Below, piece by piece: positions 1 through 8,091 of a DNA stretch of 64,000 nucleotides. The translations under genes were made by a program, and so were the position numbers. The stretch lies in contig NZ_JAATEJ010000025.1 of NCBI RefSeq assembly GCF_012034175.1, positions 1-64,000 of the forward strand. The letters run 5' to 3'. The notes beneath the pieces are model-generated. The model ran no database searches. It had not been told where the DNA came from and was given only the letters and a program-made list of their open reading frames with translations. This DNA is from Actinacidiphila epipremni (GTDB taxonomy: Bacteria > Actinomycetota > Actinomycetes > Streptomycetales > Streptomycetaceae). Numbering within the stretch: the first letter of the stretch is position 1; each line of letters starts with the position of its first letter.

Positions 1-317
1 GTGAGTTGACGACCAACGCATTACTGCATGGCGTGCCGCCCGGGCGCGGGTTCCTGCTCCAGTTGCGCCGGGACGGCGGCGGGGTGCTGCGGGTGGAGGT
101 GCACGACAGCGGCGGGGGGTGGCCGCGGGTGCCGGCGGGCGTCGCGGACGCCGTTGCCGCCACGGTGATCGGGCGGAGGGCCCAGGGCGTGCATGAGCCG
201 CCGGAGGCGCGGGAGTCCGGGCGGGGGCTCTTCCTCGTGGACGCGCTCTCGGACAAGTGGGACGTGGGGGAGCGGTCGCCGGGCAAGATCGTGTGGTGCG
301 AGTTCGCCCCGCGGTGA
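1..317 (+). CDS. ATP-binding protein, anti-sigma/RsbW-like HATPase (5' end outside window)
   Basis: This is the C-terminal part of a GHKL-type ATPase domain; the reading frame is open from the left edge of the window. The first visible residues, ELTTNALLHG, form the N box with its Mg-binding Asn. They are followed by a G1 box (VHDSGGGWPRV) and a G2 box (ESGRGLFLVDALSDKW). That order and spacing is the compact RsbW/SpoIIAB-like fold that streptomycetes encode in large numbers as putative anti-sigma-factor kinases. There is no histidine-kinase dimerisation domain in the visible part. The partner sigma factor or anti-anti-sigma protein is not in view, so a specific role cannot be given. Confidence 0.85.
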   Translation, partial: ELTTNALLHGVPPGRGFLLQLRRDGGGVLRVEVHDSGGGWPRVPAGVADAVAATVIGRRAQGVHEPPEARESGRGLFLVDALSDKWDVGERSPGKIVWCEFAPR

Positions 318-378
318 GCAAGGCTGCGAGCCCCGCGGTGAGCTTCGCCCCGAGCCGGCCCGGCAGGGCGTCCCGCGG

Positions 379-411
379 CTTGACCTTGACGTGCGGGTCA
401 GGGCTTAGCGT
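379..411 (+). promoter_or_regulatory. MerR-type promoter with long spacer and central dyad
   Basis: A -35 element TTGACC (380-385) and a -10-like TAGCGT (406-411) are separated by 20 bp, longer than the normal 17-18. The spacer carries the dyad CCTTGAC-N6-GTCAGGG (384-403), 6 of 7 positions complementary. An over-long spacer with a dyad between the elements is the signature of promoters activated by MerR-family regulators, and a MerR gene lies two genes on. The pairing is inferred. Confidence 0.55.
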
Positions 412-475
412 CTGCGGGCCCGGCGCGGATCCATGCGCTCGGGTCATGTCTGCGCATCCTCGGGAGAGTCCGACC

Positions 476-1555
476 ATGAACGCCCCCTCCAGCCGCCCCA
501 CCACCAGCCTCACCAGCCGCGAGGTGCGGCTCGCCGCCGTGCCCCGAGGGCTGCCGCAGCCCGCGGACTTCACCGTCGAGGAGGTCGAGGTGCCGCGGCC
601 CGCCGGCCAGGTCCTGGTCCGTAACCAGGCGTTCCTGGTGTTCGGCGGGCTGCGCACCCTCCTCGGCGGCGCCGCGAAGGACACGCCCGTGCCCGGACTC
701 GCCCCCGGCGACGTCCTGTTCGGGCCCACGGTGGGGGAGGTGGTGAGCGCGGGCGAGGGGAGCGAGTTCGCGGCCGGCGACGTCGTGTCGCACCTGCTCG
801 GCTGGCGGGAGTACGCGCTCGTGCCCGAGGCCGGGTGCGCGGCCGTCGATCCGGCGCTGCCCGACCCCGTCGCCCAACTGGCGTCCGGCTCGGCCGCGTA
901 CGGGGCGCTGACCCGGGTGACCGGCGTACGCGAGGGGGACGTCGTGCTCGTCACCGGGGCCGCGGGCGGCGTCGGGTCGCTCGCCGGGCAGATCGCGCGG
1001 TTGCTGGGCGCCGCGCGGGTCATCGGGACGACCGGGTCACCGGGGAAGGCCGGGCGGCTCGTCGACGAGCTCGGCTACGACGCCGCGTTGACCGCCGGGT
1101 CCTGGCGGGACGCCCAAGGCGCCCAGGCGCAAAGGGACTTCGCCGCGCAGCTCGCGCAGGCCGCGCCGGACGGCATCGACGTGCTCCTCGACAACGTCGG
1201 CGGGCCGCAACTGGCCGCCGCGGTCAAGGCCGCCCGGCAAGGGGCGCGCTTCGCGCTCATCGGCGCGCTGTCGGGGCAGTTGGCGGCCGAGGGGACGGGC
1301 GGCAGCGCGCCGGTCGAGATCGACGTCTTCCGGCTCATCCTCAAGGGCGTCACCCTGCGCGGCTACCTCGGCGCCGAGCACCCCGGGGTGGAGGAGGAGT
1401 GGGCCAAGCAGTTCGGGGCGTGGCTGCGCGCCGGCGAGATCCGCTACCCCCTGACGCGGTTCACAGGTATCGATCGGGCGCCTCACGCGTTGAAGGAACT
1501 GACCGAAGGACGGCAATTCGGCACGGTCGTCGTGGAGCTGCCACCGCGTGGCTGA
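476..1555 (+). CDS. NADP-dependent oxidoreductase (MDR superfamily, zinc-independent)
   Basis: The 359-residue product belongs to the medium-chain dehydrogenase/reductase superfamily, in the leukotriene B4 12-hydroxydehydrogenase/CurA-like branch. That branch reduces activated double bonds with NADPH and lacks catalytic zinc. The Rossmann motif TGAAGGVG is at residues 160-167. A GroES-like N-terminal half precedes it and no Cys/His structural-zinc lobe is visible. The ATG at 476 is preferred because GGGAGAG lies 8-9 nt upstream and the protein then begins at a normal family position. The frame is open further upstream but has no ribosome site there. A MerR-type promoter lies 65 bp upstream and a MerR gene follows after 50 nt. 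The natural substrate is unknown. Confidence 0.88.
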   Translation: MNAPSSRPTTSLTSREVRLAAVPRGLPQPADFTVEEVEVPRPAGQVLVRNQAFLVFGGLRTLLGGAAKDTPVPGLAPGDVLFGPTVGEVVSAGEGSEFAAGDVVSHLLGWREYALVPEAGCAAVDPALPDPVAQLASGSAAYGALTRVTGVREGDVVLVTGAAGGVGSLAGQIARLLGAARVIGTTGSPGKAGRLVDELGYDAALTAGSWRDAQGAQAQRDFAAQLAQAAPDGIDVLLDNVGGPQLAAAVKAARQGARFALIGALSGQLAAEGTGGSAPVEIDVFRLILKGVTLRGYLGAEHPGVEEEWAKQFGAWLRAGEIRYPLTRFTGIDRAPHALKELTEGRQFGTVVVELPPRG

Positions 1556-1605
1556 CGGCCGGCGCCGGTGAGCGCGCGCCGCTGAGCGCGGGAGGGGCAG
1601 TCGGC

Positions 1606-1983
1606 ATGCGGATCGGCGACGCGGCGGCGGTGGTGGGGACGACGCCCAGGGCGCTGCGCTTCTACGAGCAGCGCGGGCTGCTGCCGCCGCCGCGGCGGAC
1701 CGGGGCGGGGCAGCGCGACTACGGGCCCGAGGACGTCGCCCGGCTGCGCGTCATCCGCGAACTGCTGGCCCTCGGGCTCACCGTGGAGGACCTGCGCGGC
1801 ATCGCCGACCGGCTGCCCCTGCTGCGCCCCGGCGGCACCGACCCGGCCGTCTGCGGCACCGCCCCGGGCGGGGTCGGCGTCGCGGTCGTCCGGCGCCGTA
1901 TCGCCGCGCTCGACGCGGACATCGCCCGCCTGACCCGCCTCCGCGACGCCCTCCACTCCGGCCTCACCCCGCGCCGGAGCTGA
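1606..1983 (+). CDS. MerR family transcriptional regulator
   Basis: This 125-residue protein opens with the MerR winged helix (MRIGDAAAVVGTTPRALRFY, with the invariant ALRFYEQRGLL region at 15-26) followed by the wing (GQRDYGPEDV). The C-terminus carries a predicted dimerisation helix from about residue 93. A single Cys (about residue 84) sits in a loop, so a metal site cannot be excluded, but no CxC or multi-Cys set is visible. GGAGGGG at 1591-1597 fixes the ATG. It follows the oxidoreductase closely on the same strand, and the MerR-type promoter ahead of that gene suggests the two form an autoregulated operon responding to an electrophile or drug. The effector is not predictable. Confidence 0.88.
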   Translation: MRIGDAAAVVGTTPRALRFYEQRGLLPPPRRTGAGQRDYGPEDVARLRVIRELLALGLTVEDLRGIADRLPLLRPGGTDPAVCGTAPGGVGVAVVRRRIAALDADIARLTRLRDALHSGLTPRRS

Positions 1984-2027
1984 AACCCACCGCCGTGCCG
2001 GGCCTCGCGCCGGCGCCGGGCCGGCGG

Positions 2028-3425
2028 CTACTCCAGGCGGGGCTGGTGCGTCGGGGCCGGGCAGATGCGGCGGCCCTCGTTGTCGAAGACGTACAGATGC
2101 GCCAGGTCCACCAGCAGCGGCACCCGGTCGCCGCGGCGGACGCGGATGTCGGGGCCGGTGCGGACGACCAGGTCGCCGGTCTGGGTCTCCGGGGAGCCCG
2201 GGCGGTCCATGACCGACACCGGGGCGGGCGTCGGCCGGCCGCCCTGCGTGCCCTCGGCCGGAGCCGAGCCGGGGGCGCCGTCGCGGTCCATGACGCTCGC
2301 CTGGAGGCGACGCGCGGCCTTCTGGGCGAGTTTGCCGAGCCCGACGCCGGAGGAGGCGCCGCGGCGCGAGCCGTTCTTCGACGACGCCGCCGGACGCGGC
2401 GCCTCCAGCTCCGGCACGATCGCCGGACGCGACCCCGTATTGAGATGCACCAGCGACTCGTGCCCCTGGTACTCCACGTGCTCCACGATCCCCGACAGCA
2501 CCACCTCGCCCGCGTGCGCCTGGCTCGGCTGCGCAATACGCACAGCCTCCGAGCGCAGCCCGACGATGATGTCGCGGCCCTGCTGGATGCGCAGCATCTG
2601 GTGGTCGTAGCTCAGCGGCTCCGGCAGCCCGAGCCGCTGCCGGCCGAACTCGATCCACATGCCGCCGGTCAGCGGTGCGATCACCGTGGCCTGGAGCAGG
2701 TTGATCCGCGGGGTGCCGACGAACGCGGCGACGAACACGTTCTCCGGCAGGTGGTAGGCCAGCCGCGGGGTGCTGACCTGCTGGAGCACACCGCTGCGCA
2801 TGATCGCGACCCGGTCGCCCAGCGACATCGCCTCGGCCTGGTCGTGCGTGACGTACACGGTCGTGACGCCCATGCCGTGCGTGAGGCGGGCGATCTCCGC
2901 GCGCAGGTGCGCGCGCAGCTTCGCGTCCAGGTTGGACAGCGGCTCGTCCATCAGGAAGACCGACGGGTGCCGGGAAATGGCCCGGCCCATGGCCACGCGC
3001 TGGCGCTCGCCGCCGGACAGCTGGCCCGGATAGCGGTCCAGGATCTCCTCGATGCCGAGGATGCGGGCGGTCTCGTCGACGCGCGGCCCGTGCTCCTCGC
3101 CGGGCATCTCGAAGCGCAGCGGGAAGCCGATGTTCTCCCGGCTGGTCATGCTCGGGTAGAGGGCGAAGTTCTGGAAGACCATCGCCATGCGCCGGTCGCC
3201 GGGGGCGAGGTCGTTCGAGTATTCGCCGTCCAGCAGCAGCTCACCTGTCGTGATGTCCTCGAGCCCGGCGATCATCCGCAGGACGGTCGACTTGCCGCAG
3301 CCCGACGGGCCGAGCAGCACGAGGAACTCCCCTGGTGCGATGTCCAGCGAGAACCTGTCCACTGCCGGCGACGGCTGCTTCGGGTAGTACTTGGAAACTT
3401 CGTGCAGAGTGATGGCGCGAGTCAT
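2028..3425 (-). CDS. msiK: Sugar ABC transporter ATP-binding protein, MsiK/UgpC type
   Basis: This is the nucleotide-binding subunit of a CUT1-type sugar importer. Walker A GPSGCGKST is at 39-47, Q-loop Gln at 85, signature LSGGERQRVAMGRA at 136-149, Walker B VFLMDE at 156-161 and the H-loop His at 194. A TOBE-type regulatory domain follows. No permease or binding-protein gene is adjacent, as expected for MsiK, which in Streptomyces energises several sugar importers (cellobiose, maltose, chitobiose). At 465 aa it is about 90 residues longer than usual MsiK (about 377). The extra length is a low-complexity Ser/Arg/Pro/Gly stretch at about 341-415 inserted inside the TOBE region. Transcription is divergent from the DedA gene. 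Confidence 0.85.
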   Translation of the reverse strand: MTRAITLHEVSKYYPKQPSPAVDRFSLDIAPGEFLVLLGPSGCGKSTVLRMIAGLEDITTGELLLDGEYSNDLAPGDRRMAMVFQNFALYPSMTSRENIGFPLRFEMPGEEHGPRVDETARILGIEEILDRYPGQLSGGERQRVAMGRAISRHPSVFLMDEPLSNLDAKLRAHLRAEIARLTHGMGVTTVYVTHDQAEAMSLGDRVAIMRSGVLQQVSTPRLAYHLPENVFVAAFVGTPRINLLQATVIAPLTGGMWIEFGRQRLGLPEPLSYDHQMLRIQQGRDIIVGLRSEAVRIAQPSQAHAGEVVLSGIVEHVEYQGHESLVHLNTGSRPAIVPELEAPRPAASSKNGSRRGASSGVGLGKLAQKAARRLQASVMDRDGAPGSAPAEGTQGGRPTPAPVSVMDRPGSPETQTGDLVVRTGPDIRVRRGDRVPLLVDLAHLYVFDNEGRRICPAPTHQPRLE

Positions 3426-3626
3426 AACGGGAGCCGCCAGGTGGTTCGGACGCGGTGACGGGACACGTGGGGGGAGCCTTGCGTAGGGGCCTGTGTGAGG
3501 CCCGTGTGGCGCGTGTGTCGGCGCCTAGCGTGGGGCTGCGTGCGGAGAAGACGTGCCGGACTTGCGGTAGTGCGTGGGTGACGCTGCGGAGAAGGTAGTC
3601 CACCGCACATGGGTTGCGGAACGTTT

Positions 3627-3647
3627 GTATCAACACTCCATTGATAC
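3627..3647. promoter_or_regulatory. Inverted repeat upstream of the DedA gene (putative operator)
   Basis: A perfect GTATCAA-N7-TTGATAC palindrome ends 9 bp before the DedA start codon. It is markedly AT-richer than its surroundings. The size and symmetry fit a dimeric HTH repressor site, but no candidate regulator is encoded next to it. Confidence 0.45.
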
Positions 3648-3656
3648 TTTTGGATC

Positions 3657-4385
3657 GTGATGACCATCGCGCTCGGCCCGAGCTGGCTCTCTCCCGACCA
3701 TCTGATCAACACATACGGCCTGTGGGGCGTCCTGCTGATCGTGTTCGCCGAGTCCGGACTGCTGATCGGATTCTTCCTGCCCGGCGACTCGCTGCTGTTC
3801 ACCACCGGGCTCCTTGTGGCGGGTGGGACGCTGCACAGGCCGTTGGCGCTGGTCGCGGTGCTGATCGCGCTCGCCGCGGTGGTGGGACAGCAGGTCGGCT
3901 ACCTCTTCGGCCGCAAGGTCGGCCCGTCCCTCTTCCGGCGGCCGGAGTCCCGGCTGTTCAAGATGGAGAACATCGAGAAGGCACATGCCTTTTTCGAGCA
4001 GCACGGTTCCAAGGCGATCGTGATGGCGTGCTTCGTACCTGTCGTGCGCACGTTCACCCCGATCGTCGCAGGCGTCAGCCGAATGAACTACCGCACCTTT
4101 GCCACCTTCAATGTGCTCGGCGGGACGTTGTGGGGTGCCGGCGTCACCCTGCTGGGCTACTGGCTCGGGCAGATCGATTTCGTCAAGGACAACATCGAGG
4201 CGATCTTGGTCCTGGTGGTGCTGATCTCCGTCGTGCCGCTCGGCATCGAGTACCTGCGGTCGCGGCGCAAGGGCGAGCGGGCGGGCGAGCCGGTGCCTGC
4301 GGGCGCGGCAGCCGGCGAGGGCGCGCAGAGCGTCGAGCAGGGCGCCGCCGGGCGCGGTGGGCGGCACCGGGCGCAGAAGGGCTGA
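3657..4385 (+). CDS. DedA family integral membrane protein
   Basis: The 242-residue protein is a DedA/SNARE-associated (VTT-domain) membrane protein. It has the characteristic early segment FAESGLLIGFFLPGDSLLF (about residues 30-48) and the re-entrant F-x-R-x3-P-type motif (VPVVRTFTPIVAGVSRM), then closing transmembrane helices near 165-200. DedA proteins are linked to polyprenyl-phosphate or lipid flipping and envelope homeostasis. The C-terminal 40 residues are a charged Arg/Gly/Ala tail. The start is GTG (3657) or the adjacent ATG (3660). A palindrome lies immediately upstream. The next gene follows within about 50 nt on the same strand. Confidence 0.9.
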   Translation: MMTIALGPSWLSPDHLINTYGLWGVLLIVFAESGLLIGFFLPGDSLLFTTGLLVAGGTLHRPLALVAVLIALAAVVGQQVGYLFGRKVGPSLFRRPESRLFKMENIEKAHAFFEQHGSKAIVMACFVPVVRTFTPIVAGVSRMNYRTFATFNVLGGTLWGAGVTLLGYWLGQIDFVKDNIEAILVLVVLISVVPLGIEYLRSRRKGERAGEPVPAGAAAGEGAQSVEQGAAGRGGRHRAQKG

Positions 4386-4434
4386 GGAAGGCCGTGGAGG
4401 GCCCGCGCGGGGGTGCGTACGGCGGGGGGCCGCG

Positions 4435-5892
4435 GTGAGCGCTCCGCGGCCCGCAGAGGACCCCTCGGAGGGCGCCGAGCCGCACCGGGCGCTGCCGCCG
4501 GGCGATGCGCGCTGGCAGGACCGGATGCGGACCTTCGTACGGCTGTCGGTCACCGAGCGCCCCGGGCCCGAGGCGCTGCTGGAGCGCGAGGGCGGGCACG
4601 CGGTCTCCGTACCGCGCGTGCTCGACCTGAGCCTGCGCATCGGGGAGCTGCTGCTCGCCGGCGGCGAGGGCGCGGAGGACGTCGAGGCGGCGATGCTCGG
4701 GGTCGGGTACGCGTACGGGCTCGCGCGCGTCGAGCCCAACGTGACGTTCACGCTGCTGGGGATCTCGCACCAGCCCTCCCTCACCGACCCGCCGCTCACC
4801 TCGACCCGTACGGTGCGCAGGCGCGGCAGCGACTACACGCGGCTCGCGGCGGTGTACCGCCTCGTCGACGACATCACCGCCGGTGAGGTGACGCTGGAGG
4901 ACGCGTACCGGCGGCTCGCCGACATCCGGCGCAACCGGCACCCGTACGGCAGCTGGACGCTCACCGGCGCGGCCGGGCTGCTCGCCGGGGCGGCGAGCCT
5001 GCTGGTGGGCGGCAACCTGATCATCTTCCTGGCGGCGGGGCTCGCCGCGATGCTCGGCGACCGGCTCGCCTGGCTGCTGGCCGGGCGCGGGCTGCCCGAG
5101 TTCTACCAGTTCGCGGCGGCGGCGATGCCCGCGGCGGCGATGGGCGTGCTCGTCGACAAGGCGCACTGGATTCCCGGGACGGCGGGCGTGCAGTCCTCCG
5201 CGGTCATCACCGGCGGGCTCTTCGCGCTGCTGCCCGGGCGGGCGCTCGTCGCGGCGGTCCAGGACGGGCTGACCGGCTTCTACATCACCGCGTCGGCGCG
5301 GCTGCTGGAGGTGATGTACCTGGTCGTCGGCATCGTGGTGGGCGTGACGCTGGTGCTGTACGTGGGCGTGTCGGTGGGGGCGGAGCTCGATCCGGACCAG
5401 GCGCTCAGGGCGTACGACCACCCGTGGGTGCAGTTGGTTGCGGCGATGGTGCTGACGTTGGCCTTCGCGGTGCTGTTGCAGTGCGAGCGGGCGGTGCTCG
5501 TGCTCGCCACGCTCAACGGGGGTGTGGCGTGGACCGTCTTCGGCGTGCTCCACCAGCAGGCGGGCGGCAACCAGGTCGCCGCGACGGCGGCTGCGGCGGG
5601 GCTGGTCGGGCTCTTCGGCCAGCTCATGGCGCGCTACCGGTACGTGTCCGTCCTGCCGTACGTGACGGCGGCGATCGGGCCGCTGCTGCCCGGGTCGGCG
5701 ACGTATTTCGGGCTGCTCGCGATTACGCAGAACCATACGTCGCAGGGCTTCACGCAATTGACGCGGGCCGCGGCGTTGGCGCTCGCGCTGGCGATCGGCG
5801 TGAACCTCGGCAACGAAATCGCCCGCCTCGCCTTGCCCACCCCTGGCCCTGCGACCCCCCGCCGCGCCGCGAAGCGCACCCGCGGCTTCTGA
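4435..5892 (+). CDS. Threonine/serine exporter family protein (ThrE-like)
   Basis: The protein has the two-part ThrE architecture. A soluble N-terminal ThrE domain (DUF1212-like; LRIGELLLAGGEGAEDVEAA near the start) is followed by about ten transmembrane helices, the latter half resembling ThrE_2. Corynebacterial ThrE exports threonine and serine by proton antiport. The first 40-50 residues are hydrophilic and proline-rich. GTG at 4435 is chosen because a G-rich ribosome site (GGCGGGGGG) lies just upstream; ATG at 4525 is an alternative that would remove the hydrophilic leader. It sits about 50 nt behind the DedA gene and may be co-transcribed. Confidence 0.85.
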   Translation: MSAPRPAEDPSEGAEPHRALPPGDARWQDRMRTFVRLSVTERPGPEALLEREGGHAVSVPRVLDLSLRIGELLLAGGEGAEDVEAAMLGVGYAYGLARVEPNVTFTLLGISHQPSLTDPPLTSTRTVRRRGSDYTRLAAVYRLVDDITAGEVTLEDAYRRLADIRRNRHPYGSWTLTGAAGLLAGAASLLVGGNLIIFLAAGLAAMLGDRLAWLLAGRGLPEFYQFAAAAMPAAAMGVLVDKAHWIPGTAGVQSSAVITGGLFALLPGRALVAAVQDGLTGFYITASARLLEVMYLVVGIVVGVTLVLYVGVSVGAELDPDQALRAYDHPWVQLVAAMVLTLAFAVLLQCERAVLVLATLNGGVAWTVFGVLHQQAGGNQVAATAAAAGLVGLFGQLMARYRYVSVLPYVTAAIGPLLPGSATYFGLLAITQNHTSQGFTQLTRAAALALALAIGVNLGNEIARLALPTPGPATPRRAAKRTRGF

Positions 5893-6264
5893 GCCCACCT
5901 GACCTTGCCTCTTCGCCCCGGGGTGCCCCCGCGCGCCTCTTACGCCTGGGGGGATGCCCCTTGCGGTCGTCCCGCGCCCATCCGCCGGTTGACGGCTGGT
6001 CGCGCAGTTCCCCGCGCCTCTTACGCCTCGGGGATGCCCCTTGCGGTCGTCTCGCGACCTTCGGCCGGTGGTGGGTTGCTCGCGCAGTTCCCCGCGCCCC
6101 TGAAAAGCATCCGGCGACGCAGTCATGGCCCCCTGCCGCCCGCCCAGCGCCGCAGGCGCGGGCTCCACGCGCGAGGGTACGCAAACCAGGGGCGCGGGGA
6201 ACTGCGCGACCAGCCATTCACCGGGCGAAGGTCGCGGGACGGCGGGGAGGGGCAGGTCGGGGTG
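5893..6264. repeat. Intergenic repeat block between convergent genes
   Basis: This 372-bp gap holds no convincing gene. It contains three copies of a core element, read as CGCGCAGTTCCCCGCGCC at 6001 and 6081 and in the opposite orientation as GGGGCGCGGGGAACTGCGCG from 6189. The first two copies lie in an imperfect 80-bp direct repeat that also duplicates a segment with GATGCCCCTTGCGGTCGT. The inverted arrangement could fold into a long stem between the convergent exporter and carboxypeptidase genes and act as a bidirectional terminator. The same core recurs elsewhere in the window. Confidence 0.7.
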
Positions 6265-8004
6265 TTAGGGGGCGGATAGGGCGGAGGCGAGGGTGTCTAG
6301 GGCGGATTCGGCGGAGGGGGTGGAGGGGGCGTGCTGGGTCATGAAAGAGAAGGCGAGGGTGCGGCCGGAGGGGGTGGTGGTGAGGCCGGCGATCGTGTTC
6401 GTGCCGGTCAGCGTGCCGGTCTTCGCGCGGACGACGCCGGCGCCGGGGGCGTCGGAGGGGAAGCGGGCGGCCAGTGTGCCGGTGAAGGCGGCGATGGGGA
6501 GGCCGTCCACCACCGGGCGGAGCTCGGGGTGCGCGGGGGACGCCGCCAGCGCGAGGATGCGGGTCAACGTCGCCGGCGACAGCGCGTCCTCGCGGTTGAG
6601 GCCGGAGCCGTCCGTGAAGACGGAGTGCGTCAGGGGGACGCCGTACTGCCGCAGCGCCGCCGGGATCGCCTTCGCCGCCCCGGCGAAACTCGCCGGCTGC
6701 CCGGACGCCCGGGCCACCTCCCGCGCCAGCGCCTCGGCGAGATCGTTGTCGGAGTCCGTGAGCATCTTCTCGACCAGCTCCCCGAGCGGAGCGGAGTGGT
6801 GCGCGGCCAGCCGCGTCCCCCCGGCCCCGCTGGTCTCCTCGTAACCGCCGGTCACCGTGATCCCGCGGGCCCGCAATTTGCCGGCGAAAGCCTGCGCAGC
6901 AGCCCGCGCCGGGTCGGCGGCCCGCGGCGCCGGCCCGTTCGTGCTGGCGTCGAGCCGCGCCTCGTCCACCATGAGCGCGGTGACCCGTGCGACGTTGTCG
7001 TTGACGCCGATCGGGTGAAGATCGGGCCCGGAGTAGTACGAGGTGTCATACCCGAGGTGGACGGATGTCTCGCCGCGGGCCCGCAGCGCGGCGGCCGTGT
7101 CGGCGGCGAGGCCGTCGAGGGTGAGTGTCGGGTCGCCGCCGCCGACCAGCACGATGCGGTCGCCGCCGGTCGCGACGACCGTGGTGGTGAGGGTGTGCGC
7201 GTCGCCGAGCAGGCCGAGCGCGGCCACGGAGGTGGCCAGTTTCGTCGTCGAGGCGGGCGCGGACGCCCGGCCGGAGTCGTGGTCGTAGAGCACCTGGCCA
7301 CTGGCCACGTCCACGACCGCCCCGGTCCGTACGCTCCCCAGGCCCGCGGAACTCATCGGCCCGGCCAATTGCTTCGCCAGCGCCGCGGCCAACCCGGCCG
7401 GCGCGGCCCCCGTCCCGGCGGCCACAAACACCGGCCCGGCCAACGGCGCCGGCGCCGCCTCCCCGCCCTCCCCCGCACACCCTGCGCCGCCCGCGCCGGG
7501 CGTACCCGCACCCGGCGCGCCCGCAGCGCCCGCGTCCGGCGTCCTCGCGCCCCGCGCGCTCGCGCCGCCCGGCGTCCCGGTGCCGTCCCCGGCCGCCGGG
7601 CCGGCTGCGCCCGCGCCGGGCGTACCCGCGCCGCTCGCGTCCGGCGTACCCGCGCCGCCCGCGCCGGGCGTACCCGCGCCGCTCGCGTCCGGCGCACCCG
7701 CGCCGCCCGCGCCGGGCGTACCCGCGCCGCTCGCGTCCGGCGCACCCGCGCCGCCCGCGCCAGGCGTACCCGCGGCACCCGCGTCCGGCGCATCCGCGCC
7801 GGCCGCGCCCGCCGAAGCGCAGGGCGCGGGCCTGCCCGCGGGCTTCGCGGGAGACGCGGCAGCGTCGCGCGATGTTGCGAAGGTGCGTTCGGCCGTACGC
7901 TGGCCGCCGTCCCACGGCCCCGCGGCCACCGCCGCGCCCGTGGCGGCGACCGCGCCTATTACCGCGGAAATCGCCACGACCTGCACCGTTCTGATGCGCG
8001 GCAC
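6265..8004 (-). CDS. dacB: D-alanyl-D-alanine carboxypeptidase/endopeptidase (PBP4, peptidase S13)
   Basis: This low-molecular-weight penicillin-binding protein trims or cleaves peptidoglycan stem peptides outside the membrane. All three active-site motifs are present: STTK (about 252-255, nucleophile Ser), SDN (about 418-420) and KTG (about 528-530). The N-terminus has a signal-anchor segment (VQVVAISAVIGAVAATGAAVAA). Between anchor and catalytic domain is a low-complexity linker of about 120 residues built of Gly/Ala/Pro/Ser/Thr/Asp repeats (GTPGAGGAGAPDASGA-like), unusual in length. GTG at 8004 is chosen because AAAGGGGC precedes it and the protein then starts just before the anchor; an in-frame GTG at 8049 is the longer alternative. 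Divergent from ppa. Confidence 0.88.
   Translation of the reverse strand: MPRIRTVQVVAISAVIGAVAATGAAVAAGPWDGGQRTAERTFATSRDAAASPAKPAGRPAPCASAGAAGADAPDAGAAGTPGAGGAGAPDASGAGTPGAGGAGAPDASGAGTPGAGGAGTPDASGAGTPGAGAAGPAAGDGTGTPGGASARGARTPDAGAAGAPGAGTPGAGGAGCAGEGGEAAPAPLAGPVFVAAGTGAAPAGLAAALAKQLAGPMSSAGLGSVRTGAVVDVASGQVLYDHDSGRASAPASTTKLATSVAALGLLGDAHTLTTTVVATGGDRIVLVGGGDPTLTLDGLAADTAAALRARGETSVHLGYDTSYYSGPDLHPIGVNDNVARVTALMVDEARLDASTNGPAPRAADPARAAAQAFAGKLRARGITVTGGYEETSGAGGTRLAAHHSAPLGELVEKMLTDSDNDLAEALAREVARASGQPASFAGAAKAIPAALRQYGVPLTHSVFTDGSGLNREDALSPATLTRILALAASPAHPELRPVVDGLPIAAFTGTLAARFPSDAPGAGVVRAKTGTLTGTNTIAGLTTTPSGRTLAFSFMTQHAPSTPSAESALDTLASALSAP
7500..7800. repeat. In-frame tandem repeats coding the PBP4 linker
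   Basis: Within dacB, 48-60-bp blocks alternating GCCGGGCGTACCCGCGCC and CTCGCGTCCGGCG are repeated several times almost perfectly. They are in frame and encode the GTPGAGGAG/APDASGA linker. Copy number could vary between strains by slippage or recombination. Confidence 0.8.
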
Positions 8005-8091
8005 CCCCGACCAGCCCCTTTCGCGACCACCCACTTGCGTGGGAGACACTTAACCACCCGCACTATGCGCTGATCATGGAGGAGTACGGCC

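Noticed and set aside
257..475. Upstream extension of the first oxidoreductase
   Set aside because: It would run through the MerR-type promoter and overlap the preceding gene; ATG 476 has a ribosome site.
4183..6168. Long minus-strand frame opposite the DedA and ThrE-like genes
   Set aside because: Arg/Gly/Pro-rich shadow frame; the plus strand encodes clear membrane protein families.
7580..8053. Plus-strand frame rich in Pro/Ala/Gly repeats
   Set aside because: It is the antisense of the dacB repeat linker, and dacB has all catalytic motifs.
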